Shown here piece by piece: positions 1 to 7,907 of a DNA stretch of 64,000 nucleotides. A program made the translations under genes and the position numbers. Numbering within the stretch: position 1 is the first letter of the stretch; the number at the start of each line of letters is the position of its first letter. Source of the DNA: Rheinheimera pleomorphica (GTDB lineage Bacteria > Pseudomonadota > Gammaproteobacteria > Enterobacterales > Alteromonadaceae). The DNA is taken from positions 1-64,000 of the forward strand of contig NZ_SIRR01000003.1 in assembly GCF_011634895.1 (NCBI RefSeq). The letters run 5' to 3'. Below the pieces are notes generated by a model that was not told the origin of the DNA, ran no database searches, and saw only the letters and a program-made list of their open reading frames with translations.

Positions 1-80
1 TCCGAACTCAGAAGTGAAACGCAGCTGCGACGATGGTAGTGTAGCATTCGCTATGCGAGAGTAGTTCACCGCCAGGCTCC
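1..80 (+). rRNA. rrf: 5S ribosomal RNA, 3' part
   Basis: The window opens inside a 5S rRNA gene. The segment begins with the conserved CCGAACTCAGAAGTGAAACG block and ends in the usual GCCAGGCTCC-type 3' end near position 80. The 5' part lies outside the window. A rho-independent terminator follows at once, so this is the end of an rRNA operon. The exact mature 3' end is estimated to within a few bases. Confidence 0.9.
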
Positions 81-90
81 CAAATAAATA

Positions 91-120
91 AGCCCTTCGT
101 GAAAACGAAGGGTTTTTTTA
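91..120 (+). terminator. rRNA operon terminator
   Basis: An 8-bp stem CCCTTCGT/ACGAAGGG (93-112) with a GAAA loop is followed by seven T residues. This is a classic intrinsic terminator directly behind the 5S gene. Confidence 0.9.
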
Positions 121-131
121 TTGCTGATGCT

Positions 132-171
132 GTAGTTCACCGCTGGTAGGCCAGCCCCGCAGCCTCCCATT
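132..171 (+). repeat. Possible vestigial 5S rRNA 3' end
   Basis: The 12-base string GTAGTTCACCGC at 61-72, which is the 3' end of the 5S gene, occurs again at 132-143. A string similar to the 5S terminus (CAGCCTCCCATTCC) follows at about 159-172, and then a second terminator. Between the two matches sits a short extra hairpin CTGGTAGGCCAG. It may be the scarred remnant of a second 5S copy. It is too damaged to be functional, and chance similarity is not excluded. Confidence 0.35.
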
Positions 172-174
172 CCA

Positions 175-203
175 AACCCCGCTCTACCGAGCGGGGTTTT
201 TTA
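175..203 (+). terminator. Second intrinsic terminator downstream of 5S
   Basis: Stem ACCCCGCTC/GAGCGGGGT with a TACC loop, followed by a run of T residues. It lies just before csrD and isolates that gene from rRNA transcription. Confidence 0.85.
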
Positions 204-215
204 TTTTCCGCATTT

Positions 216-1901
216 ATGCAGAAAGGCTCGACAAATTACCGACAAAGATTAACACTAAAACGAGTACACAAGGAGCAGGCTTTGTTATTAGTGAATAATC
301 TGCGGCAATGGATGCGACTGTTATTGCTTGTCATCTTGCTAGTTCTATTTTTGTCCTCGAATTTGCTTTACGCGCTAATGTCAGTAGGTCTGGTCGGTCT
401 AATCCTGCTCAATGCTCTGTTGCTCGCAGCAGCTAGCGCTTTGTGGTGGTTGTTTTCCTATCAGCACAAACAGTTGCAGCAGGATAATGCTCTGCTGCAC
501 AGCAGTATCGTGCAGCTGGAACAACGACTGGAGTTGCCCACCATGCCGGCACAGAGTAAAGCTGAAATACTGCAGCAGGTAGCTGAGCGCATCAGTCATC
601 TGGTTAAGCGAGATCAGGAAGTTCGTCACTTAGTCAGAGTACAAGGGCTTATTGATCATGAGCTTGAAGTTGGCAACAGGGTGTTTTTTGAGAGCAAATT
701 ACAGCATTATCTGAATGACGCATCTGAGCCTGATACAGGAGCCTTATACATTATTCAACTAAGCCAGCCGGATGCGGGTCATGCCGGTATCAAGCACTTA
801 CAGCGGTTACGAGGATGCGTCGATATTCTGCATGGACTCGCTGCAGGATATAGCGATACCGTTCTGGCACGTTTGTCTGACAATGATTTAGCCTTGCTGG
901 TTGCCGGTCTATCCGCCAGAGACATGGAAAAACTTGGCGACCGGATGGCGACACTATTGAGTCGGGCCAGCTGTTTTGCCGAGTGTAGCCAGCAGGACGT
1001 ATTACATATTGGCTATGCGGCTTATCAACGCGGCGAGGCGTCCTATCAGCTGCTGTCAGAAGCTGATATGGCATTGAAGACCGCACAATTACATGGCCCA
1101 AATGCAGCCTATGGTCTGGTGCAGCAGGAAGGTAAGCCGCTGGCCAAAGGCTCAGTCTGGTGGCGTTCGGAGTTAAGCAAAGCATTACAAGAGCAGCGCT
1201 TAGTTTTGACATTTCAGCCGGTATTTTCCTGGCAGGACGGCGAAATTCTACAGCACGAAGTGTTGATCCGCTTGCAAAGCAGTGAGGGCAACACCGTGCC
1301 GGCAGCCATCTTTCTGCCTATGGCACATAATTGTGGTTTGGCAAGTCAGATAGACCAACATGTATTATTAAAAGCGGCCAGGCTATGCGCTGTCGACTCC
1401 CGTACTTACAGCCGGTGCAGCATTAATGTCAGTATCCAGTCTCTGTTAGATCCGCAGTGGTGGCAGTGGCTGGAACAGATGCTGTTGTCAGGCCAACTGG
1501 AACCTGAGCAAATGGCGCTGGAAGTCACCGAGCATCATATGCTGAAACACTATAAGCAGCTAAAAGCACGTCTGCTAAAACTGCACAAAGCAGGCTTCAC
1601 CCTGATAGTGGATCAGGTTGGCTTATTGCTTGAAACTGCAGTTTATGCTGAAGAGCTGCCTTTGGAATCGGTCAAGCTGCATCCGTCGGTAGTGCGCAAT
1701 ATAGATCAACACCTAGAACAACAGTTATTTGTGCGTGGCCTGGTTGCCAGCTATGCTGGAAAAGGCATCCGCGTGCTGGCAACGGGAGTCGAACTGGAAC
1801 AAGAATGGCTGACCTTACAGAAACTGGGTATCGCGGGTGGCCAAGGTTTTTATTTCAGCCAGCCGTTGAACCAGATAATAACGCAAGGTCAGTTGCAGTA
1901 A
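216..1901 (+). CDS. csrD: CsrD/MshH-type degenerate GGDEF-EAL membrane protein
   Basis: Membrane-anchored regulator of the CsrD (E. coli) / MshH (Vibrio) family, which promotes turnover of Csr small RNAs in E. coli. Two hydrophobic segments lie at about residues 34-80, followed by a coiled-coil-like stretch, a GGDEF-like region without a signature, and a C-terminal EAL-like domain. The EAL domain is degenerate: the EAL position reads EVL, and the metal-binding DDFG motif reads VDQVG, so phosphodiesterase activity is unlikely. The conserved EVTE and QGFYFSQPL blocks remain. The ATG at 216 has no clear ribosome site. AAGGAG at 270-275 would serve a TTG at 282, so the protein may be about 22 residues shorter. 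Position beside the msh locus fits MshH. The 3' end overlaps the convergent PLP gene by 47 bp. Confidence 0.85.
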   Translation: MQKGSTNYRQRLTLKRVHKEQALLLVNNLRQWMRLLLLVILLVLFLSSNLLYALMSVGLVGLILLNALLLAAASALWWLFSYQHKQLQQDNALLHSSIVQLEQRLELPTMPAQSKAEILQQVAERISHLVKRDQEVRHLVRVQGLIDHELEVGNRVFFESKLQHYLNDASEPDTGALYIIQLSQPDAGHAGIKHLQRLRGCVDILHGLAAGYSDTVLARLSDNDLALLVAGLSARDMEKLGDRMATLLSRASCFAECSQQDVLHIGYAAYQRGEASYQLLSEADMALKTAQLHGPNAAYGLVQQEGKPLAKGSVWWRSELSKALQEQRLVLTFQPVFSWQDGEILQHEVLIRLQSSEGNTVPAAIFLPMAHNCGLASQIDQHVLLKAARLCAVDSRTYSRCSINVSIQSLLDPQWWQWLEQMLLSGQLEPEQMALEVTEHHMLKHYKQLKARLLKLHKAGFTLIVDQVGLLLETAVYAEELPLESVKLHPSVVRNIDQHLEQQLFVRGLVASYAGKGIRVLATGVELEQEWLTLQKLGIAGGQGFYFSQPLNQIITQGQLQ

Positions 1902-2823
1902 TTAAACCGCGGTAGTGCAAACCCTGTAACCCCTGCAAACCACCCGTATGCAAAAAGCTGACTCTGCTGCCGGCGGCTATCTGACCCGACGTGATCATAG
2001 AAAACAGCCCCGCCAGTGCTTTGCCGGTGTAGATTGGCTCGACGTACAGCTGATGCCTGGCCATATCGCGACAAAATTGCAATAAGCCATCGTCAAAGCG
2101 GGCATAGCCGGCGCCGGTATAGTCAGTACTAAGTTGCCAAAGCCTGGTGCTACTTTGTGGCAGCAGTAATTGCTTGATCTTTTCTGGCAAAGTACGGTCT
2201 TTTACTACGGCTATACCTAATACCGGGGTTGTGTGGCGGTTTATGATACCGGCCAGGGTGCCTCCGCTGGCCGATGCACAGACGAGCAGATCGGCCGCGC
2301 CTTCTGGCGTCATGGCTAACTCAAGTTCAGCAACGCCTCTGGCTCCTTCGGCTGACGTACCGCCCTCCGGCAGGCTAAGCAATTGCGGATGTTGTTGCTG
2401 TAACTGCCGGATAAAATGCGCGTCATGGCGCTGGCGGTAACGGCTGCGGTCTAACGTCTTAAGCTGCATGCCCTGCGCGGCACAAAAGGCCAGCGTAGGA
2501 TTGTTCAGGTCGAGGCTGTCGCTTCTTACATAGGCGACACTTTGCAAACCCAATAACTTGCAGCTGGCCGCCACTGCAGATAAATGATTAGAAAAGGCAC
2601 CGCCAAAGGTAAACACACCCGCTTTTTGTTGTTGAAATACGTCTGCCAGGGCGTATTTCAGCTTCAGACATTTATTACCTGACACCTGAGGTATTGCCGT
2701 ATCGACAGAGCAAATCCAAAGCTGCACCTGGTATCGGGCCAACACCGGATGCGAAAGCTGCTGCCAATGGGTTTTAGTTGTTAAAAGCTGAACTTCAGAT
2801 GAATACAACATGGTAAGACACAT
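1855..2823 (-). CDS. PLP-dependent ACC deaminase / D-cysteine desulfhydrase family protein
   Basis: Fold-type II PLP enzyme of the 1-aminocyclopropane-1-carboxylate deaminase / D-cysteine desulfhydrase family. The PLP lysine is probably K51 in SGNK. GGAFSNHLSA is the typical substrate/PLP-binding block, and a glycine/serine-rich ASASGGTLAG phosphate loop follows. At 322 residues it is family length. These enzymes cannot be told apart by eye: D-cysteine desulfhydrase is the commoner role in such bacteria, but this is inference. The start is uncertain; a second ATG lies 12 bp inside and neither has a good ribosome site. The gene sits, reversed, between csrD/mshH and mshI, which are contiguous in Vibrio. 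Its 5' end faces mshI across about 42 bp. Confidence 0.8.
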   Translation of the reverse strand: MCLTMLYSSEVQLLTTKTHWQQLSHPVLARYQVQLWICSVDTAIPQVSGNKCLKLKYALADVFQQQKAGVFTFGGAFSNHLSAVAASCKLLGLQSVAYVRSDSLDLNNPTLAFCAAQGMQLKTLDRSRYRQRHDAHFIRQLQQQHPQLLSLPEGGTSAEGARGVAELELAMTPEGAADLLVCASASGGTLAGIINRHTTPVLGIAVVKDRTLPEKIKQLLLPQSSTRLWQLSTDYTGAGYARFDDGLLQFCRDMARHQLYVEPIYTGKALAGLFSMITSGQIAAGSRVSFLHTGGLQGLQGLHYRGLITATDLALLSGSTAG

Positions 2824-2865
2824 GACAGTAAGGCTAATAGTCGCTAGTATAGCGTTACACAGGGC

Positions 2866-3792
2866 GTGAATGGCAGCATTATGCTGAGGAAAATTCTACA
2901 TCGTTTCAGTCATATATCGGCAAGCAAACCGCAATCACTGGCATTATATGTCGGCAGCAGTGTGCTGAGTCTGGTTGAAGTCAGTAACACACAAATAGAG
3001 CATTCTGTTAGCGTTAGCTATGGGCCAGGCAAACTGGCAGCTGAACTAAGCCGGATACTGTCAGCTGTCAGTTCAGGCAGTCAGCTGCGCATTGTATTAG
3101 CGCCGGACTTTTATCAACTGGTGCAGTTGGATAAGCCCGCGCTGGCCGACACTGAAATGCTGCAAGCTTTACCCTGGCAAGTAAAGGATTTAGTGACGAT
3201 AGCCCCGGAAGATATGGTGGCAGATTATATCGATTTACCCGCCGCCGGCGGGGCGCAAAGTAAAATCAATGTGGTGGCGGCCAGCTTTAGTTGGCTGCAG
3301 CCTCTGGTGCAGCAAGTAACACAAGCAGGCATCGAGGTGTTGTCAATTGAACCGGAAGAGTGGTTGGCGTCGCGGCTGATTGCGCCTACCAGCCAAGCAA
3401 CGATGCTGGTTATTCACCAGCCAGCTCAGGAAGTGCTGATACAGATTGTTCGCAATGGTATTTTATATTTTTCGCGCCGTACCCGCGGCTTTGCTAACTT
3501 AGATCAAAAAGCACCGGGCGGTTTTAATGACGGCACGCTGGATCGGCTACAGCTGGAGTTGCAACGCTCGCTGGATTATTTCGAAAGCCAGTTGAAACAG
3601 GCACCGGTGCGGGACATCCGGCTGTTAATGACAGAGGCGCCGTTAATATGCGAGCTGTTGGCGCAAAGTGGTTTCAGCCGGGTTGAGCCGCTAACTGAAG
3701 CCATGCCGGACTCAGCATTAACCACAGCGCAATTGTTACAGTGCTGGCCGGCAGCCGCGGCGTTAATGCCGCATACGGCGGAGCTATCCTGA
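2866..3792 (+). CDS. mshI: MSHA biogenesis protein MshI (PilM-like)
   Basis: First gene of the msh run. It resembles the PilM/GspL actin-like cytoplasmic component that seats the inner-membrane pilus platform. The N-terminal segment SLALYVGSSVLSLVEV is the typical beta-strand start of this ATPase fold, and no membrane segment is visible. The listed start is GTG at 2866; an in-frame ATG at 2881 is an equally good choice. Its TGA overlaps the ATG of the next gene, so translation is coupled. In PilM/PilN systems the two proteins bind each other, which matches the PilN-like protein encoded next. The shared 42-bp upstream region must hold promoters for both this gene and the divergent PLP-enzyme gene. 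Confidence 0.88.
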   Translation: MNGSIMLRKILHRFSHISASKPQSLALYVGSSVLSLVEVSNTQIEHSVSVSYGPGKLAAELSRILSAVSSGSQLRIVLAPDFYQLVQLDKPALADTEMLQALPWQVKDLVTIAPEDMVADYIDLPAAGGAQSKINVVAASFSWLQPLVQQVTQAGIEVLSIEPEEWLASRLIAPTSQATMLVIHQPAQEVLIQIVRNGILYFSRRTRGFANLDQKAPGGFNDGTLDRLQLELQRSLDYFESQLKQAPVRDIRLLMTEAPLICELLAQSGFSRVEPLTEAMPDSALTTAQLLQCWPAAAALMPHTAELS

Positions 3793-4388
3793 TGAAACAA
3801 CAGGTTAATCTTTACCAGCAAAGGCTGCATCCGGTGCGGCAAACTTTCAGCTTATCGCGCCTGGCGCTAAGCTGGGCGTTGCTAGTGTTGTTTATCTTGC
3901 TACTGGGTTTGGGCTTGCAACAGCAGCAGCGACAACTGACCAAGCAACTGCAACAACAGCAGCAGCAACTGGACCAGCAGTTACAGGAAATTACGCTGTT
4001 TCAGCAAGCATTGGCGCAGCGCCAGCCGCCGGCAGATCTGGTAAAGCAGTTGCAGCTTATTGAGCGTAGTGTGCAGCAAAAGCAGCATTTACTCGGCTAC
4101 TTAACGGAACAACAGCAGCAGGCCAGCCAGTTTTACAGTCCGGTACTGCAACATTTGCAACAGATCGACCGGCCGGAGATCTGGTTAACCGGCTTTGATT
4201 TAAGACAACACCATAGCAGTTTCCGTGGTGTAGCATTGCGCCCGGATACGGTGCCACTTTGGCTGGACGATATGCGTCAACTTAGCTACTTTCGCGGCCA
4301 GCGCTTTAGCCAGGTGCAAATGCAACAGGTGGCAGAAAAAGCCGCGGTAGCTTTTGAATTGGTAGCAAACCAGGATCCTGAAACATGA
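3792..4388 (+). CDS. mshI2: PilN-like MSHA platform protein
   Basis: Bitopic inner-membrane protein of the PilN type. A short cytoplasmic N-terminus containing QQVNLYQQRLHP (the INLLP-like motif by which PilN binds PilM) is followed by one membrane helix at about residues 25-42, then a glutamine-rich coiled coil (about 45-85) and a periplasmic domain. The ATG at 3792 shares a base with the mshI stop, so upstream in-frame starts are rejected. It is 198 residues long. The run of CAG/CAA codons encoding the coiled coil (about 3915-3990) is conspicuous. The gene overlaps mshJ by 4 bp. The name MshI2 follows usage in Shewanella-type genomes. Confidence 0.8.
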   Translation: MKQQVNLYQQRLHPVRQTFSLSRLALSWALLVLFILLLGLGLQQQQRQLTKQLQQQQQQLDQQLQEITLFQQALAQRQPPADLVKQLQLIERSVQQKQHLLGYLTEQQQQASQFYSPVLQHLQQIDRPEIWLTGFDLRQHHSSFRGVALRPDTVPLWLDDMRQLSYFRGQRFSQVQMQQVAEKAAVAFELVANQDPET

Positions 4389-5035
4389 AACAGTGGCAGC
4401 TACTGAATGAGCGTTTTAATCAACTGCAGCAGCGGGAAAAACTGCTGTTGTGGGCCAGCAGCCTGCTGCTGACGCTGTGGCTGTCGGCGATTTACTGGCT
4501 GCAACCGATGTGGCAAATGCAGCTTAGCAGCGAAAAACAACTACACAGCCTGCAGCGACAGCAGTCGGACGCGCAGCAACTCAGTGCTGGCTTACGCCAG
4601 CAGGTCAGCACCGATATGGCAGATGACTATCGTCAGCGCATTGACGCACTGCAACAACAGCAACAGCAGCTGAGTGAGCAAATCAGGCTAAGCGCCAGCC
4701 ACTTTATTGGTGCGGAGCAAATGGTGACCTTGTTGCAAAATGTACTGCAAAGCAGCCGCGGTGTGCAGCTGAAAAGCTTGCACAGCTCGCCAGCCGAGCC
4801 GGTAAAATTACAGGGCCAGAGTGAAACGGATACCACGCTGTTATATCAGCACAAACTCAGGCTAACGATCAGCAGCAGTTATGCCAATTTATATCAGGTA
4901 TTACAGCGCATGGAGCAGTTGCCCTGGCTGGTTAACTGGGCCGCACTGCAGTATCAGGTGACTGAGTATCCGCAGGCAGATATGACATTAGAACTTATTA
5001 CAGTGAGCGAGAATGAAGACTTTATCCGGCTGTAG
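4385..5035 (+). CDS. mshJ: MSHA biogenesis protein MshJ (PilO-like)
   Basis: Inner-membrane protein of PilO/GspM type that partners the PilN-like protein in the pilus alignment subcomplex. One membrane helix (about residues 20-38), then a coiled coil with polyglutamine stretches (about 50-100), then a periplasmic ferredoxin-like domain. At 216 residues it is the usual MshJ size. It starts within the ATGA overlap with the preceding gene and overlaps mshK by 23 bp, so it is part of one translationally coupled operon. Confidence 0.87.
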   Translation: MKQWQLLNERFNQLQQREKLLLWASSLLLTLWLSAIYWLQPMWQMQLSSEKQLHSLQRQQSDAQQLSAGLRQQVSTDMADDYRQRIDALQQQQQQLSEQIRLSASHFIGAEQMVTLLQNVLQSSRGVQLKSLHSSPAEPVKLQGQSETDTTLLYQHKLRLTISSSYANLYQVLQRMEQLPWLVNWAALQYQVTEYPQADMTLELITVSENEDFIRL

Positions 5036-5342
5036 TCTGGCGCTGCTGGTCATCGCCATCAGTATGACAGCCATGGCGGATCCAACACGGCCGGCGCCTG
5101 GCTGGCAAGGTAAAGATGATAACAGCAAAGCGCAACCGGCTATCGATATCAGGTTGCAGTTAATCAAACAAACTGACAGCGGCCCTGTCGCCTTGCTCAA
5201 TGGTCAATTGGTGCGTAAAGGTGAGTATTACCAGCAATATCAGGTGCTGGAAATCCAGAATAAGCAGGTTGTTTTGCAGCTAAATGGCGAACGACAAGTG
5301 GTGCGGTTACTTAATACAGCGATAAAACAATATGAAGATTAA
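5013..5342 (+). CDS. mshK: MSHA biogenesis protein MshK (PilP-like)
   Basis: Small exported protein of 109 residues. An N-terminal signal peptide (KTLSGCSLALLVIAISMTAMA, cleavage after about residue 22) precedes a short beta-rich domain ending in GERQVVRLL, like the HR domain of PilP/GspC-type proteins that link the inner-membrane platform to the secretin. It overlaps mshJ by 23 bp and mshL by 11 bp. The family is short and divergent, so the call rests mostly on length, signal peptide and position. Confidence 0.8.
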   Translation: MKTLSGCSLALLVIAISMTAMADPTRPAPGWQGKDDNSKAQPAIDIRLQLIKQTDSGPVALLNGQLVRKGEYYQQYQVLEIQNKQVVLQLNGERQVVRLLNTAIKQYED

Positions 5343-6993
5343 CATTATTGCCAAGCTAGGTTGGGGATGTGTCGGCATACTGCTGGCAGGTTGTCAGGCG
5401 TTTACCCCTGACGAACAGGCGCAACACGCCCGCAGCGTATTGCAACAGGCGCAGCAGAGCCCGGCACAGCCGGCAGTTGCGCCGGCGGTGCCGGCAGCGG
5501 TTACCGAGGATTTGCTCAACAGCGCCTATGCACCGCAACAACCCGCATTACCGCGTTTTAATGTGGCTGCTCTGCAGGCTGAACTGCCAGACTTTTTCCA
5601 GTCGCTGGTCAGCGATACACCTTACAGTGTGGTGTTGCATCCGGGTATCAGTGGCCAGATTAGTCTGCAGCTAAAGCAGGTCACTCTGTCCGAAGCCATG
5701 GCTGTGGTGCAGCAGCTATATGGCTTTGATATCCGCCAGCAAGGGCTGGTATATAAAATTTACCCGGCTGGCCTGCGCACCGAAACGATAGCCGTAAACT
5801 ATCTGATGTTACAGCGTCAGGGTTTTTCGTCCATCGCGGTCAATTCCGGCGGTGTGTCGCAAGATAATCAGAATGGCCAGAACGGACAGAACAACCGCAA
5901 TAGCAGCGGTTCTCAGGGCAACTTAGGCCAGGGTAATTTGGGTAATCAGAGTCAATCGCAGTATGGTCAGCAGCAATTTAACGGCAGCACCATTCAAAGT
6001 GAAAGTAAAACCGATTTCTGGAAAGAGTTAGAGAAAGCGGTTAGCACCGTGCTCGGCAATGGCCCGCAGCGCATGGTGGTGGTGACACCGCAAGCTGGCT
6101 TAGTTACCGTACGCGGCATGCCGGACGAAATTGCCGCGGTAAAGGCTTATCTGGGCCAGTCTGAGCGGCATTTGCAGCGCCAGGTTGTGCTGGAAGCAAA
6201 AATTATTGAAGTCACCTTAAATGACGAATACCAGCAAGGTATTAACTGGCAGAATGCCATCGCTAATTTGCGCAACACCAGCTTTAACTTCAGTACCAGT
6301 GGTGCTGTTGCCAGCAATGCTATTAGCACCTCATTGGGTGGGGTTACCGCCATTTCGTTTAATAACGTCGATTTTAACGGTGTGATTAATCTGTTAGAAA
6401 CACAGGGCAATGCCCAGGTACTGTCCAGTCCGCGGGTTACCGCCATGAATAACCAAAAAGCAGTGATTAAAGTGGGCCAGGACGAGTATTTTGTTACCAA
6501 TGTCAGTACCGACACCATAGTGGGCACCGGCGGTACGACCAGCTCACCCAATATTACTCTGCAGCCGTTTTTCTCGGGCATTGCACTGGATGTGACGCCG
6601 CAAATTGATCAAAACGGTAGTGTTATTTTGCATGTGCATCCTTCAGTAACCGAAACCGCAGAACAAAGCAAAACCATCCGCTTCAGTAATGAAGAAGTGA
6701 TCCTGCCGCTGGCGCAAAGTAACATCCGTGAGTCGGATACTATTATCCGCGCCCGCAGCGGCGAAATCGTAGTCATCGGTGGCTTAATGCAAACCGTGAC
6801 CAGCGACAGTGAGTCCCGTACGCCGGTGTTAAGTGCTATTCCGGTATTGGGCAAATTGTTTACCAGTATCAATAAAGTCGAGAAGAAAAAAGAGCTGGTG
6901 ATTTTGCTTAAGCCCACCGTAGTCGGCGAGGGCGTGTGGCAGCAACAGATCCGCCAGTCGGCAGACTATATTTCTGACTGGTACCCACAGTAA
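5332..6993 (+). CDS. mshL: MSHA secretin MshL
   Basis: Outer-membrane secretin that forms the exit channel for the MSHA pilus. A lipoprotein signal ends in LAGC (Cys21). The short N-terminal secretin domains (about 75-170) are followed by an Asn/Gln/Gly/Ser-rich linker (about 175-220), an N1-like domain and the C-terminal secretin core (about 275-550). The core holds the conserved VLSSPRVTAMNNQKAVIKVG and the end motif EIVVIGGLMQ...VPVLGKLF. It is 553 residues, normal for MshL. The ATG at 5332 lies inside mshK. Only 2 bp separate it from mshM. Confidence 0.95.
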   Translation: MKINIIAKLGWGCVGILLAGCQAFTPDEQAQHARSVLQQAQQSPAQPAVAPAVPAAVTEDLLNSAYAPQQPALPRFNVAALQAELPDFFQSLVSDTPYSVVLHPGISGQISLQLKQVTLSEAMAVVQQLYGFDIRQQGLVYKIYPAGLRTETIAVNYLMLQRQGFSSIAVNSGGVSQDNQNGQNGQNNRNSSGSQGNLGQGNLGNQSQSQYGQQQFNGSTIQSESKTDFWKELEKAVSTVLGNGPQRMVVVTPQAGLVTVRGMPDEIAAVKAYLGQSERHLQRQVVLEAKIIEVTLNDEYQQGINWQNAIANLRNTSFNFSTSGAVASNAISTSLGGVTAISFNNVDFNGVINLLETQGNAQVLSSPRVTAMNNQKAVIKVGQDEYFVTNVSTDTIVGTGGTTSSPNITLQPFFSGIALDVTPQIDQNGSVILHVHPSVTETAEQSKTIRFSNEEVILPLAQSNIRESDTIIRARSGEIVVIGGLMQTVTSDSESRTPVLSAIPVLGKLFTSINKVEKKKELVILLKPTVVGEGVWQQQIRQSADYISDWYPQ

Positions 6994-6995
6994 CC

Positions 6996-7907
6996 ATGTA
7001 TCAGCACCACTTTCACCTACAGCAGATGCCGTTTGGCTTAACGCCGGATACGGCGTTCTTTGTGCCGTTGCAGCAACATCAGGATATGCTGGCATTACTA
7101 AAAACGGCGCTGGCAGCTGGTGAAGGTTTTATTAAAGTGTGTGGTGAGGTTGGCAGCGGTAAAACCTTGCTATGCCGCAAATTATTGCAGCAAGCCTTGC
7201 CCGACTGGCAGTTGGCTTATATCCCGGATCCGATGCTAACGCCGCTGGAGCTGCGCTGGGCGTTAGCGCTGGAGCTGGGCCTGAAACATTCCGCCAATAT
7301 TGACCCGCCACAGCTGTTGCAGTTACTACAACGCCAGCTAATGTTGCTGTCAGCGCAGGGTAAAAAAGCCATAGTGCTGATTGACGAAGCTCAGGCCTTG
7401 CCAGATGACACCCTGGAAGCATTACGGTTACTCACCAACCTGGAAACCGAGCAGCGTAAACTAGTGCAGGTCGTGTTATTTGCCCAGCCTGAGCTTGATA
7501 GCAGGCTGGCCAGTTATCGCTTTCGTCAGCTGCGCCAGCGTATTACTTTCTCCGGCCAGCTGACCTTACTTAGCCGCACACAGGTGGCGGCTTATTTACA
7601 GCAACGCTTGCGTCAGGCCGGGGCGCAGCGGCCATTATTTAGCCGTGCGGCACTCAGTGCGCTTAGCCGATACAGCCGGGGCATTCCAAGGTTAGTAAAT
7701 ATTCTGGCGCATAAAGCCTTATTACTGGCTTTCGGTGAAGGTAAGCCACAAGCAGGCTATGGCCATGTCAGGTTGGCGGCAATCGACACTGAGGATGTAC
7801 GGACCAAGCCGCTGCGCTGGTGGTATGGTGCTGCAGCGGCTATGGCGCTGACCGCTGTTGCCCTGGCGGCATCCAGGCCCTGGTGGCAAAACTGGAGCCT
7901 GTTATGA
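6996..7907 (+). CDS. mshM: MSHA biogenesis ATPase MshM (ExeA-like)
   Basis: AAA ATPase of the ExeA/GspA type. Walker A GEVGSGKT lies at residues 50-57 and Walker B VLIDEAQ at about 126-132, with a sensor/arginine region RLVNILAHKALLLAF near 235. A single C-terminal membrane helix (about 277-296) anchors it to the inner membrane. ExeA-type proteins help the secretin assemble or cross the peptidoglycan, and the location directly behind the secretin gene fits. It starts 2 bp after mshL and ends in a 4-bp ATGA overlap with mshN. Confidence 0.92.
   Translation: MYQHHFHLQQMPFGLTPDTAFFVPLQQHQDMLALLKTALAAGEGFIKVCGEVGSGKTLLCRKLLQQALPDWQLAYIPDPMLTPLELRWALALELGLKHSANIDPPQLLQLLQRQLMLLSAQGKKAIVLIDEAQALPDDTLEALRLLTNLETEQRKLVQVVLFAQPELDSRLASYRFRQLRQRITFSGQLTLLSRTQVAAYLQQRLRQAGAQRPLFSRAALSALSRYSRGIPRLVNILAHKALLLAFGEGKPQAGYGHVRLAAIDTEDVRTKPLRWWYGAAAAMALTAVALAASRPWWQNWSLL

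Noticed and set aside
3915-3990. CAG/CAA repeats in the PilN gene as a phase-variation tract
   Set aside because: Changes in triplet number keep the frame, and the run encodes a plausible Gln-rich coiled coil. Not a switch.
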